Source: Terribium retamae
Lineage (GTDB): Bacteria > Pseudomonadota > Alphaproteobacteria > Rhizobiales > Rhizobiaceae
DNA: 38,033 nucleotides
Assembly (NCBI RefSeq): GCF_022347545.1
Contig: NZ_JAKREW010000041.1
Coordinates: 1-38,033, forward strand
Direction of reading: 5' to 3'
The notes below the pieces were generated by a model. The model searched no databases, had not been told where the DNA came from, and was given only the letters and a program-made list of their open reading frames with translations. The translations under genes and the position numbers were made by a program. Within the stretch, counting starts at the first letter, position 1; each line of letters starts with the position of its first letter. This document shows, one piece after another, positions 22,776-30,437 of the stretch.

Positions 22776-23348
22776 ATGCCGGAACAGCTGAAGTTGTTTG
22801 CCGACGAAACAAGTGAGCCGCACGGCTTCCGTCTACTGCCGTCGTTCATCAGCGCACAGGAAGAGCGCGCATTGATCGAACACATCCAGGGCCTTCCCCT
22901 CGCGCCCTTTCAGTTCGGGGCCTTCGAGGGCAAACGCAGGGTCGCCTCGTTTGGATGGCGCTACAACTATTCGCTGCTCAAGCTGGAGTCGGCAAACCCC
23001 GTGCCGGACTGGTTGCGGCCGCTCGCACACCGCATCGAAAGGTTCTTTGAGCTGCCGGACGAGGCTATCCAGCAGTTCCTCTGCACCGAATATGACGAAG
23101 GCACCGGCATAGGGTGGCATCGTGATAAGCCGCATTTCGACCAGGTCTTTGGATTGTCGCTCGCCTCGGCGTGCAAGTTCCGGTTTCGCCGCAAATCAGG
23201 TGCGGCATGGCAACGCCTGGCCTTCGATGTCGAACCGTGTTCACTCTACAGGATGTCCGGCGCATCCCGACACGACTGGGAGCACAGCATTCCACCGGTG
23301 CCGGCACGGCGCTATTCCGTCACGTTCAGGACGATGGTGGCGGCCTGA
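22776..23348 (+). CDS. alkB: AlkB-like 2-oxoglutarate/Fe(II) dioxygenase
   Basis: A 190-residue AlkB-fold protein. The iron ligands fit H115 and D117 (IGWHRDKPHF) and H170 (DWEHSIPPV). The 2-oxoglutarate-binding Arg is in PARRYSVTFR (178-185). QFLCTEYDEGTGIGWH is the family block before the HxD. It would demethylate alkylated bases such as 1-methyladenine and 3-methylcytosine by oxidation; some members act on RNA or protein instead. AAGGAGG precedes ATG 22776. With Mpg in the same window it gives two separate routes against alkylation damage. It converges on the ClpP-like gene. Confidence 0.9.
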   Translation: MPEQLKLFADETSEPHGFRLLPSFISAQEERALIEHIQGLPLAPFQFGAFEGKRRVASFGWRYNYSLLKLESANPVPDWLRPLAHRIERFFELPDEAIQQFLCTEYDEGTGIGWHRDKPHFDQVFGLSLASACKFRFRRKSGAAWQRLAFDVEPCSLYRMSGASRHDWEHSIPPVPARRYSVTFRTMVAA

Positions 23349-23391
23349 ATTCGCGGAGCTGTGACGTGGGCCGAGACGGCGAATGCCGTCG

Positions 23392-24036
23392 TCACCCGAT
23401 GATGCGCGCGATCAGCCGCAGGTCGAGCGCATCCTGCGCCGTAAGATAGCAATTGTCCTTCGCCCGCTCGAAGAGATCATCAGCGGACATGCTGCTGCCT
23501 TTCACGAAATGCTCGAAGTCTTCGCGTTCCACCCTTTCGGCCGTTTCGAGCGCCGAGGATTCTTCCCGAACGATCTGCATGCATGATTTTATCGGGCCTT
23601 CCAGCGTGATCGTGCGCGAAATGTGGCGCTCGTGGATCAGCAATGTCGCGTCAGGCGTCAGAAAGCGGTTCGCACAATCGAAGGCGGAAAAGATGGTGAT
23701 GCCTGCCGACATCACGGCGGTCTTGCCGATGGCATAGGCATTCTTGCCGCTGCGGGTCTTGAAGACGCGTATCTCGAGGGCGATGCGTCTTGCCGTATCG
23801 GCGTCGCCGCCCTGCGTCATCAATTCGAGGATAAGGTCTTCGTTGCTGGCCCTGACGTCACCGAGCTGCTTCATGAAGGTCAGGAACAGATCGTCGTTGA
23901 TCATGCCATTGATCTGGACGTTGGATCCGACCAGCAGCTTGTCGTCGCTTGGGGGTTGCGCCGGTCCGTCCGGCGGCTCCGCGTCGTGGTTGGTAGCGCG
24001 CCCATTGTCGGGGCGATAGCTCGGCATATGGATCAT
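23392..24036 (-). CDS. ClpP-like serine protease family protein
   Basis: A 214-residue ClpP-fold protein. After a disordered Pro/Asp-rich N-terminus (1-33), the fold has VQINGMINDDL, LELMTQGGDADTA (the strand and oxyanion GG), AVMSAGITIFSA with the candidate nucleophile Ser110, and LLIHERHIS with His135. In ClpP the nucleophile motif is usually followed by a small-residue helix and the His by Gln; the overall order matches. It lacks a signal peptide. No ClpA/ClpX-type ATPase is nearby, so the partner is unknown; some such proteins act as membrane-bound or stand-alone proteases. AAGGAG lies 9 nt before ATG 24036, which is a firm start. Confidence 0.8.
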   Translation of the reverse strand: MIHMPSYRPDNGRATNHDAEPPDGPAQPPSDDKLLVGSNVQINGMINDDLFLTFMKQLGDVRASNEDLILELMTQGGDADTARRIALEIRVFKTRSGKNAYAIGKTAVMSAGITIFSAFDCANRFLTPDATLLIHERHISRTITLEGPIKSCMQIVREESSALETAERVEREDFEHFVKGSSMSADDLFERAKDNCYLTAQDALDLRLIARIIG

Positions 24037-24125
24037 GGAATTCTCCTTTGGCCGCGACCCTTGCCATTGGTTATGGATGGGAGGTTCGATGCGGGACGAA
24101 ACGGTTGTGTGAGTCTCCGCCGGGT

Positions 24126-24995
24126 TCAGCCGATCAGCGGCGTTGTCAGGGTGCGGTCTATGCCTCTTGCCGGCGGGCGGACGGGGTAGCTTTCCTGCTC
24201 ATAGGTCCAGACCTTGAACGTGGTCAGCTTGTGCGGGCCGAAGCTGTGCAGAAGGGGCACGTCGGTGGCATCACGACCGCGTGCGACGACGACGCGGCCG
24301 ATGCGCGGAACGTTATGACGGGCGTCGAACGTGTACCATCTGCCGTCGAGAAACGCCTCGAACCAGGCGTTGAAGTCCATCGGCGCCGGATCCGGAGGCA
24401 CGCCGATATCGCCAAGATAACCGTTCACGTAGCGCGCCGGGATATTCATGCAGCGGCACAGCGTGATCGCGAGATGTGCGAAGTCGCGGCAGACGCCGAC
24501 ACGCTCTTCATGCGCCTGTGCCGCGGTGCGCGTGGCCCTTGCATAACCATAGCCGAACGAGAGCCGGTTGTTCACATAATCGCAGATTGCCTGGACCCGC
24601 GCCCAGCCCGGCGGGACATGCCCGAACAGCCGCCAGGCGAGATCGCTGAGGTGATCGGTTTCGCAATAGCGGCTGCCCAGCAGGAAGACGATGGTTTCCG
24701 GCGGCAGCGCTTCGACAGGCGTTTCGCCCGCCAAAGGGTTGCAGGGTTCGGCTTCGCCGCTGTCCTCGACCAACGCATCGTAGAGGATTTGAAAACCACC
24801 TTGCGGAGCCATGTAGCGCCGGCAGCTGTTGCCGAAACTGTCCTCGTAGACATCGCATGCCGTAAAGGGCGAGGTCAGCACCTTTGTCTGGCGCTTGATG
24901 TCGTGCTGCCGGTCTTTGTGGACGTCGAGAAGGGAGATGACCGGCATGGGTTGCGGGCAGTCGATAGCGATCTCGTAACCGAGCCTGATCAGCAT
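24126..24995 (-). CDS. transglutaminase-like protein with altered catalytic triad
   Basis: A 289-residue protein with an N-terminal beta-rich region (1-125) and a transglutaminase-like domain. The Cys site is ERVGVCRDFAHLAITLC (Cys169) and the Asp site WYTFDARHNVPRIGR (Asp224). The position of the catalytic His, normally (H)AWxE, is Asn209 here (MDFNAWFEAF). A His at 227 follows the Asp. In bacteria such domains cleave or transfer peptides, often near a partner gene, which is absent here. A perfect EcfG promoter lies about 33 nt upstream. ATG 24995 is the first start after it; the ribosome site is weak. Confidence 0.82.
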   Translation of the reverse strand: MLIRLGYEIAIDCPQPMPVISLLDVHKDRQHDIKRQTKVLTSPFTACDVYEDSFGNSCRRYMAPQGGFQILYDALVEDSGEAEPCNPLAGETPVEALPPETIVFLLGSRYCETDHLSDLAWRLFGHVPPGWARVQAICDYVNNRLSFGYGYARATRTAAQAHEERVGVCRDFAHLAITLCRCMNIPARYVNGYLGDIGVPPDPAPMDFNAWFEAFLDGRWYTFDARHNVPRIGRVVVARGRDATDVPLLHSFGPHKLTTFKVWTYEQESYPVRPPARGIDRTLTTPLIG

Positions 24996-25027
24996 GCGGC
25001 CATCTTTCTTTTTGGAGCTATCTTCAA

Positions 25028-25052
25028 AACGTTGAGCCGGCTTCGGCGTTCC
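25028..25052 (-). promoter_or_regulatory. EcfG-like promoter, perfect match, of the transglutaminase-like gene
   Basis: On the minus strand GGAAC (25052-25048), 16 nt, CGTT (25031-25028). The start codon at 24995 is 33 nt downstream. Confidence 0.68.
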
Positions 25053-25245
25053 GAAAAACAACGTGCAGCCAACGCAGCCGGGGGAGACATGAAACCGTGA
25101 CGGCGAGCTCTCCGTTTCTCCGCGCACCCTACGTCGCCAGCATCGGCAAACGAAAAGTCAGGCATGAAGCGGGGAGGCGGGCCCGGGCGCAGGAGCATTC
25201 GAATTCGAAAGCCAGACTCAAGGCCATGGATACTGGATACGAAGC

Positions 25246-25278
25246 AAAAAAATCCGGCGCACCCAATGGGCGCGCCGG
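25246..25278 (-). terminator. rho-independent terminator after the membrane protein gene
   Basis: Stem CCGGCGCACCC (25254-25264)/GGGCGCGCCGG (25268-25278), 11 bp with one G-U on the minus strand, and a 3-nt loop. Read on the minus strand it is followed by A then seven T. It begins 11 nt after the stop at 25289. Confidence 0.8.
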
Positions 25279-25288
25279 TTAGCGACGC

Positions 25289-26203
25289 TCATCGGGTTAC
25301 CAGGAAACGGTCCTCGTCATCGTCTCGCTGGCGGCCGCCCAGAGCTGCGGCGACGCCTGCGATGAAGGCGCCGACGATCAGCGACAGGGCACCCACCAGG
25401 GCGAAACTCGCTCCGGCTTTCCTGGCCTTGTCCGCCGTCTCCTGGGCTGTGACCTTGGCCTGCTCGATCTGTGCCAGTACCGCATCGACGCGGGCGGTTG
25501 CGTCGGCTTCCGACAACCCCGTCCGTGCCGCGACGAGCCTGCCGAGATAGGCTTTGTCCTCCGCGGACACTTCTCCGGCTGCAGCGCTCGCAATCAGGAT
25601 CCGCGAGGCCTGCGCCGCCGCGGCTGCATCGCCTTCGGCGCCGGGAGCGGCAAGACGCGCAGGATCCGCCGGACGGAACAGCGTATCGACGAAATAGGAA
25701 GTCGTATCGGAGACCCTGTCACCGCTGTTTGCGGCTGCACCCGCCGACGCCCCCATGGCTGCCCCGGATGCTACCGTCGAGGCGGCCTGCACGCCGGTAC
25801 CGACCGCCGCGGAAAGCGTGGCGCTGAAGACGAAGACCACCAGCAATGTTGCGAGCGCCCATGCCAGGAACCCGTGCGCGGTGTCCCGGAAGAAAGTCTC
25901 GTCAGTGTGGATGCCGACCCATCTGGTGCGCAGGCGGCCCGTGAGATATCCGCCCAGAGCCGACGAAAGCCATTGCATCAGAACCAGCCATATGCCGGTG
26001 GAAACGGCAAAGGTGGTCACACCGACGCTCTCGCCAGACCAGGGCGAAACCATCGTGAGGCCGAGCCCGGAGCCGACGAGCATGAGCACGAAGGTCAGCG
26101 CCGAAGCGGCAAAGGCACCCGCGATGATCGGGCCCCAGCTGACCGCGGATGAGGCGGATTCAGTGGGCGCCGCCACCTCGGCGGCTGTGGTGACTGTGGC
26201 CAC
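25289..26203 (-). CDS. multi-pass membrane protein, function unknown (PhnA-like annotation in rhizobia)
   Basis: A 304-residue protein with hydrophobic segments at about 23-48, 66-85, 112-135 and 268-288. A long Ala-rich, partly coiled region lies between (190-265), with DARVDAVLAQIEQAKVTAQE. The C-terminus is acidic (RDDDEDRFLVTR). Very similar proteins are common in Rhizobiales under the unhelpful name PhnA-like; phosphonate metabolism is not supported. The start is a GTG at 26203 with GGAGGG just upstream. The 25-residue gene lies 9 nt before it, so both form one transcript, with a strong terminator after the stop. Confidence 0.78.
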   Translation of the reverse strand: MATVTTAAEVAAPTESASSAVSWGPIIAGAFAASALTFVLMLVGSGLGLTMVSPWSGESVGVTTFAVSTGIWLVLMQWLSSALGGYLTGRLRTRWVGIHTDETFFRDTAHGFLAWALATLLVVFVFSATLSAAVGTGVQAASTVASGAAMGASAGAAANSGDRVSDTTSYFVDTLFRPADPARLAAPGAEGDAAAAAQASRILIASAAAGEVSAEDKAYLGRLVAARTGLSEADATARVDAVLAQIEQAKVTAQETADKARKAGASFALVGALSLIVGAFIAGVAAALGGRQRDDDEDRFLVTR

Positions 26204-26212
26204 GATACCCTC

Positions 26213-26290
26213 CTATCGCATGAACAGCATGAGCAGAATGATGATCGGGATGGGAACCCCAAGCAGCCAGAGCAAGATACCGCGACCCAT
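26213..26290 (-). CDS. hydrophobic microprotein (25 aa)
   Basis: A 25-residue peptide starting MGRGILLWLLGVPIPIII, almost wholly one membrane helix with two Pro and a terminal Arg. Near-identical short peptides recur in rhizobial genomes (from memory), which suggests selection. GGAGG lies 7 nt before ATG 26290 and a TAG stop is at 26213. It precedes the larger membrane protein by 9 nt. It may be a small subunit or a regulator of that protein. Confidence 0.7.
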   Translation of the reverse strand: MGRGILLWLLGVPIPIIILLMLFMR

Positions 26291-26351
26291 AATCGTTTCC
26301 TCCAAAATGCGGCCGGTTGCCGATCGGGGTGATCGGCCGGCCTCGAGAAAC

Positions 26352-26376
26352 AAGCGTGGCGGGTTGGAAAGGTTCC
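26352..26376 (-). promoter_or_regulatory. EcfG-like promoter of the microprotein/membrane protein operon
   Basis: On the minus strand GGAAC (26376-26372) with TT at N18 (26353-26352); the box reads GCTT. The gene start is about 62 nt downstream. The rest of the 26291-26571 gap shows no gene. Confidence 0.45.
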
Positions 26377-26571
26377 GGGTTTTTGCCCCGGCTGGAATTG
26401 AACCATCCTTGCGCTGGGGCGTTTCCCTGGTGCTGCGGACCGTGTCAACCGGGCGCGACGGTACGGTGAACAGGAAGTCTTTTTCCCGGTTTCTCTTCCT
26501 GGCCAACGAAACGGCAGACGAGCACCTTGTCCCGTCCGGTCCGTAGCACCTGCCTTGCTGGCCAGTTTAGC

Positions 26572-26597
26572 GGAACGTTCGGCCGTGATCTGGCGTT
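26572..26597 (+). promoter_or_regulatory. EcfG-like promoter of the PPOX-fold stress protein
   Basis: GGAAC (26572-26576), 17 nt, CGTT (26594-26597), an exact match with the longer spacer. The ATG lies 25 nt downstream. Confidence 0.68.
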
Positions 26598-26622
26598 GGC
26601 TCCAAGCAAAAGGAGCTGAATC

Positions 26623-27102
26623 ATGAGCAACAATCAGGAATTTGCCGACGAATTCTGGGACTCGATCAAGTCGGATATGACCGCGATGATCGGTACGGGA
26701 AACGTCCACCCCAAGCCGATGACAGCACAGTTCGACGGTGACAGCAGGACCATCTATTTCTTCACCGCGAAGGATACCGATCTCGCCGAAGCCGCCGGGT
26801 CCCCGACCGACGCCACCTTGGTCTATTCGGCCAAGGGCCACGATCTCTTCGCCACCGTCCACGGCACGTTGGGTGTCGATAATGACCGTGCCCGCATCGA
26901 CCGGCTCTGGAACCGCTATGTCGCAGCCTGGTTCGAAGGCGGAAAGGATGACCCGCAGCTGTGCCTGCTGGCCTTCCAGCCGCGCGAGGCGGAGATCTGG
27001 AAGGACGCCTCCAGCGTGGTAGCCGGCGTCAAGCTTTTCCTCGGCATGGGCGATCCGAAGGAAGACTACAAGGACAGCGTGGCGAACGTCAGGCTCGGTT
27101 AG
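26623..27102 (+). CDS. pyridoxamine 5'-phosphate oxidase-fold protein (general stress protein 26 family)
   Basis: A 159-residue flavin-binding-type split barrel: FWDSIKSDMTAMIGTGN, MTAQFDGDSRTIYFFTAKDT, LVYSAKGHDLFATVHGTLGV, then IDRLWNRYVAAWFEGGKDDP and AEIWKDASS. This is the pattern of the GS26/general stress subgroup of PPOX-like proteins. They may bind FMN or F420; enzymatic function is not known, and pyridoxal synthesis is unlikely. AAGGAG precedes ATG 26623. It is a single-gene unit with an exact EcfG promoter. Confidence 0.88.
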   Translation: MSNNQEFADEFWDSIKSDMTAMIGTGNVHPKPMTAQFDGDSRTIYFFTAKDTDLAEAAGSPTDATLVYSAKGHDLFATVHGTLGVDNDRARIDRLWNRYVAAWFEGGKDDPQLCLLAFQPREAEIWKDASSVVAGVKLFLGMGDPKEDYKDSVANVRLG

Positions 27103-27152
27103 CGCGAATTGGAGGGCATATCGGCGCCGGCCGGTATGCCCTCCACATTTTC

Positions 27153-27177
27153 GGAACGAGCGATCCATTCGCCGGTT
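27153..27177 (+). promoter_or_regulatory. EcfG-like promoter of DUF2934 gene
   Basis: GGAAC (27153-27157), 16 nt, GGTT (27174-27177). The ATG at 27206 follows after AAGGAGA. Confidence 0.65.
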
Positions 27178-27205
27178 GGTGTTGTCTCACCCAAGGAGAC
27201 AAATC

Positions 27206-27559
27206 ATGCCTAGATCAAACGAGGGCGCACCAGGCACCACCGACCAGAAACCGAGATGGGAGGGGCCGCCCGAAAATCGGCCCGCGGGCTATCTGCCAGC
27301 CGAGGACAATCCTGAAGTCGATCGCGACGCGGCGGGCGAAAACCTGCAGGATCCCAATCGAAGCGATCTGACGGATGCCGTCACGACGAAAGACTATCAG
27401 GCGTCGAGGGAAGAGCGCATCCGGACCCGTGCCCACCAGCTATGGGAGCAAAGCGGACAGCCGGACGGCAGTCATGAAGATCACTGGTACCAAGCCGAGC
27501 GCGATATCGACGAGGAAGATCGGGCTTCCGGCCAGAGGGGAGGCGAGGCAACACCCTAG
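27206..27559 (+). CDS. DUF2934 family protein
   Basis: A 117-residue hydrophilic protein. Residues 1-65 are disordered and rich in Pro, Asn, Asp and Glu. Residues about 70-105 are the DUF2934 motif (REERIRTRAHQLWEQSGQPDGSHEDHWYQAERDI), a short helix pair seen in many rhizobial proteins. Function unknown. AAGGAGA lies 6 nt before ATG 27206; an upstream in-frame ATG at 27176 sits on the promoter and is rejected. Confidence 0.82.
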   Translation: MPRSNEGAPGTTDQKPRWEGPPENRPAGYLPAEDNPEVDRDAAGENLQDPNRSDLTDAVTTKDYQASREERIRTRAHQLWEQSGQPDGSHEDHWYQAERDIDEEDRASGQRGGEATP

Positions 27560-27581
27560 ACCTTGCGGGCGCGAGGAAAAA

Positions 27582-27606
27582 GGAACGGCGGCAGCGGCCA
27601 GGAGTT
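27582..27606 (+). promoter_or_regulatory. EcfG-like promoter of DUF1236 gene
   Basis: GGAAC (27582-27586), 16 nt, AGTT (27603-27606). The gene start is 34 nt downstream. Confidence 0.58.
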
Positions 27607-27640
27607 AGCGGCAGGAAGGGACCGATCGGAGGAATCTCCA

Positions 27641-28381
27641 ATGAAAGGTATCATCCTGAAAACAGCGATGGCGCTGTGCCTGAGTGCGGGCGTCACGGCG
27701 GCGATGGCGCAAACCGAGCAGCCGGAAGTCCTCAAGAAGCAAGAGGGGCAGCCGTCGCAGGATACGCAGAAGCCGTCCGGTGGGACCAGCGAAGGGCAGG
27801 CCGGCACGGAGCCGCCGGTCAATCCTTCGAAAGAAGCCCCGGCCGAACAACAGCAGCCCTCTGGCCAGCAGCCTTCCGGAGAGCAAGGCGGATCGTCCGG
27901 CACAATGAAGTCTGACGAGCAGAAAGGCACCCAGCAGCCAAGTGGTCAAAGCAGTCAGCCGGCTGACCAAAGTGGCCAGCAGCCGACAGGACAGACCGAT
28001 CCGCAGAGCGGAACGACCACGGATCAGAAGACGGATCGGCCGACCACCGAGGGCACCACGACGCCCGAGCAGAAACCGGAATCGGGTTCTGAAACCACCA
28101 AGCAGGGTCAGTCGTCAGGCACCACCGTCAACATCACCACCGAACAGCGGACCGAGATCAAGCAGGTGATAACCGAAACCAGGGTCGAGCCGGTCCGCGA
28201 CATCGATATCGACATATCGGTCGGCGTCGCGGTGCCCAGAACGATAGAGGTTCACAAGCTTCCGCCGCGCATCATCAAGATCGTGCCGGACTATGAAGGG
28301 TATCTGTATTTCGTCCTTGCCGATGGCCGCATCGTCATCGTGGATCCGGACAGCTACGAGATCGTTGCGATCCTGGCATAG
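27641..28381 (+). CDS. DUF1236 family secreted protein with a long low-complexity region
   Basis: A 246-residue exported protein. The signal peptide is MKGIILKTAMALCLSAGVTA with AMA before the mature end. Residues about 24-160 are Gln/Ser/Thr/Pro/Gly-rich, with repeated QQPSGQ/PTGQ-like units. The C-terminal 80 residues are a DUF1236 domain (VPRTIEVHKLPPRIIKIVPDYEGYLYFVLADGRIVIVDP). DUF1236 proteins are rhizobial envelope proteins of unknown function; the flexible region could span the periplasm or wall. CGGAGGAA precedes the ATG. A weak hairpin follows at 28395-28418. Confidence 0.86.
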   Translation: MKGIILKTAMALCLSAGVTAAMAQTEQPEVLKKQEGQPSQDTQKPSGGTSEGQAGTEPPVNPSKEAPAEQQQPSGQQPSGEQGGSSGTMKSDEQKGTQQPSGQSSQPADQSGQQPTGQTDPQSGTTTDQKTDRPTTEGTTTPEQKPESGSETTKQGQSSGTTVNITTEQRTEIKQVITETRVEPVRDIDIDISVGVAVPRTIEVHKLPPRIIKIVPDYEGYLYFVLADGRIVIVDPDSYEIVAILA

Positions 28382-28394
28382 ATCGCATCAAAGC

Positions 28395-28418
28395 GCGGGC
28401 GGCATCATTGCCGTCCGC
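28395..28418. terminator. possible stem-loop between converging genes
   Basis: GCGGGCGGC (28395-28403)/GCCGTCCGC (28410-28418), 9 bp with one G-U and a 6-nt loop, 13 nt after the DUF1236 stop. There is no T-run, so termination is uncertain. Confidence 0.35.
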
Positions 28419-28495
28419 ATCTTGAGCGAATGACCGACATCCTCGCCACCCAACGGGCGAGGCGATACCAGGCTCGGGATTCCGATCCGGCAAAG

Positions 28496-28720
28496 TTAGT
28501 TCATCGGGCGCCGGCTCAAGAACCGTCGCAGGCTGTCGCGGATTTCGTCCTCGTCAAAAACACCCTGGCCGAAAAGGTCCATTGTGGCCTTGGCGAGATC
28601 TTCCGCCGGCAGCGTCCCCAGCCGGAAACCGTATTCCCGGCAAAGTTCGTCATAGATGCGTTTGAGAGCTTCCATGTCGCCTGGATAGGCGGCACCACCG
28701 GAAGAATCCTGAACGGCCAC
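28496..28720 (-). CDS. hypothetical small protein (74 aa)
   Basis: A 74-residue protein with a core MEALKRIYDELCREYGFRLG, LPAEDLAKATMDLFGQGV and EIRDSLRRFLSRRP. It looks like a compact three-helix fold, and similar short proteins occur in rhizobia, but no named family is recalled. The start is a GTG at 28720, chosen for the strong GAGGAGG 5 nt upstream; the internal ATG 57 bases later is the alternative. The open frame further upstream to 28948 has no such support. No EcfG promoter seen. Confidence 0.65.
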   Translation of the reverse strand: MAVQDSSGGAAYPGDMEALKRIYDELCREYGFRLGTLPAEDLAKATMDLFGQGVFDEDEIRDSLRRFLSRRPMN

Positions 28721-28991
28721 AACTACCTCCTCGGGTATGCTCGAACGTCCAACACGGCTTCCGCCGCTATCTTCAACTATGGAGGATCGGCCCCGCCGCC
28801 CGCCAATCCGAAACCCTGCTGGCGACCCTCGCCCGGAAGGCGATCTGACGGTCAAGGACAGGAAGGCTTTCGGCGCGGAATTGATTCCACCGCCTACGAT
28901 CCAGGGCAATTCATAAACGGCTAATGTAAGAGTCACAACTGGTGACAATCTGAAACATTACGTGATCTTTGCCCTGGTTCGAGAAGCTCTT

Positions 28992-29016
28992 GGAACGTCT
29001 CTGGCGGAACGTTGTT
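28992..29016 (+). promoter_or_regulatory. EcfG-like promoter of the cysteine hydrolase/DUF6766 unit
   Basis: GGAAC (28992-28996), 16 nt, TGTT (29013-29016). The start codon is 40 nt downstream. A second GGAAC at 29006 has no matching -10. The rest of 28721-28991 shows nothing else. Confidence 0.52.
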
Positions 29017-29056
29017 GACACCCATAGCTGTCAGATGACGCTGGATGGAGAGGATC

Positions 29057-29665
29057 ATGGCGACCGAGCTGAGGCACGGCCCTATCGAAGTCAATTCCGT
29101 GCATATCTGCGTCGACATGCAGATGCTGTTCGCGTCCGGCTCGCTCTGGGAGGTGCCGTGGTTCGAAAGGACGCTCCCCAGGATCGAGGAGATCGCCGCC
29201 CGCCATGCGGCGACCACGATCTTCACGCGCTTCATGCCACCCGCCCGTCCGGCCGATGCGGTGGGGATGTGGCGTCGCTATTACGAACGGTGGCGCAGCG
29301 TGACGTTGCTGGAGGTCGACCCCCGGCTGGTCGAACTCGCGCCGGTACTCGCACGCCATTGTCCTCCCGCGCAGATCATCGACAAGGCTGTCTATTCGCC
29401 CTGGACGGAAGGCCGCCTCGACGCTTTCCTGTCGCGACATCCGACGACGACGCTGGTCATAACGGGCGTGGAAACGGATGTCTGCGTTTTAGCCACCGTG
29501 CTCGGCGCGGTCGACCGCGGCTTTCGCACCGTCATTGCCTCCGATGCGGTCTGCGGTTCGGCGGACGAGACGCATGATGCGCTGATGACGCTCTATTCGA
29601 CCCGTTTCAGCGAACAGATCGAACTCGCGCCGACGGAAGACATCCTCGCCAATTGGGCCGCCTAG
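29057..29665 (+). CDS. isochorismatase-like cysteine hydrolase
   Basis: A 202-residue isochorismatase-fold hydrolase. The triad fits Asp in ICVDMQMLF (about residue 20), Lys in IIDKAVYSPW (about 114) and Cys in ETDVCVLATVLGAVDRGF (about 145). VITGVETDVCV is the diagnostic block. Family members hydrolyse nicotinamide, carbamoyl compounds or isochorismate, and the substrate cannot be read from the sequence. GGAGAGGA lies just before ATG 29057; ATG 29045 is the less likely alternative. The DUF6766 membrane protein follows after 10 nt, so they form one operon. Confidence 0.87.
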   Translation: MATELRHGPIEVNSVHICVDMQMLFASGSLWEVPWFERTLPRIEEIAARHAATTIFTRFMPPARPADAVGMWRRYYERWRSVTLLEVDPRLVELAPVLARHCPPAQIIDKAVYSPWTEGRLDAFLSRHPTTTLVITGVETDVCVLATVLGAVDRGFRTVIASDAVCGSADETHDALMTLYSTRFSEQIELAPTEDILANWAA

Positions 29666-29675
29666 GAGAGATATC

Positions 29676-30305
29676 ATGAAGAAGCTTCTGCGCGACAACG
29701 GGCTGACCATCGCCTTGATGGTCTGCTTTCTCGTCAGCCTGGCCGGCATGATCGCAGCCGGACTTCAGAGCCACAATGCGGAACTGGCCGAACATTCGGC
29801 CGGCGGCATGAGCTTGGCTGCCTATCTGCTGAGCGGGCAGTTCCTGTCGGCGCTTTTCGAGAACTGGGAAAGCGAGTTCCTGCAGATGGCCGCCTATGTG
29901 GTTTTCACGGCAATCCTGTTCCAGCGCGGATCGGCGGAATCCCGCGATCCCGACGATCCGCAGCGGCCCGGTGACGACGTGCCGTCATGGCCAAGCCGTA
30001 CCGCCAGATGGCTCTACGGCCGCTCGTTGGGGTTGGCTCTGGCAGCGCTCTTCGTTCTTTCGTTTCTGGCGCACTGGCACGCCAGTCTTGCCGCCGCCAA
30101 CGAAGAGGCCCGGCTTCACGGCACGCCACCGCATTCGGCCTGGAGCTACCTGGCCGACGCCGAGTTCTGGTTCGAGTCGTTCCAGAACTGGCAGTCGGAG
30201 TTTTTGTCGACGGCGGTTCTGGTCGTGCTTTCCATATGGCTGCGGCACCGCGGCTCGCCCGAGTCCAAACCCGTTGCCGCTTCCGACAGCGATACGGGCG
30301 CCTGA
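29676..30305 (+). CDS. DUF6766 family membrane protein
   Basis: A 209-residue protein with hydrophobic segments at about 10-30, 66-85 (QMAAYVVFTAILFQ), 113-134 and 176-190. Two similar motifs stand before the helices, FENWESEFLQMAAYVVF and FQNWQSEFLSTAVLVVL, so the protein is an internal duplication. The family is of unknown function. GGAGAGATATC precedes the ATG. It is co-transcribed with the cysteine hydrolase. Confidence 0.82.
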   Translation: MKKLLRDNGLTIALMVCFLVSLAGMIAAGLQSHNAELAEHSAGGMSLAAYLLSGQFLSALFENWESEFLQMAAYVVFTAILFQRGSAESRDPDDPQRPGDDVPSWPSRTARWLYGRSLGLALAALFVLSFLAHWHASLAAANEEARLHGTPPHSAWSYLADAEFWFESFQNWQSEFLSTAVLVVLSIWLRHRGSPESKPVAASDSDTGA

Positions 30306-30358
30306 CGAGAGGTTCCTACGCGGCGATCGGATTGTGAAGTTTATTACAGCTTCTTCCG

Positions 30359-30383
30359 GGAACATCACGCTTCCACCCCGGTT
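30359..30383 (+). promoter_or_regulatory. EcfG-like promoter of the KGG stress protein
   Basis: GGAAC (30359-30363), 16 nt, GGTT (30380-30383). The leader of about 45 nt contains the near-palindrome GAGGCTTCGCAAAGCCTC (30390-30407). Confidence 0.65.
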
Positions 30384-30437
30384 GAGTCCACGAGGCTTCG
30401 CAAAGCCTCGTCAACTCCAACCCCTGAGGAGAAAGAC

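Noticed and set aside
29006..29030. Second GGAAC before the cysteine hydrolase gene
   Set aside because: After 16-17 nt it meets GCTG/CTGT, not a CGTT-like box, so the neighbouring GGAAC at 28992 is the better promoter.
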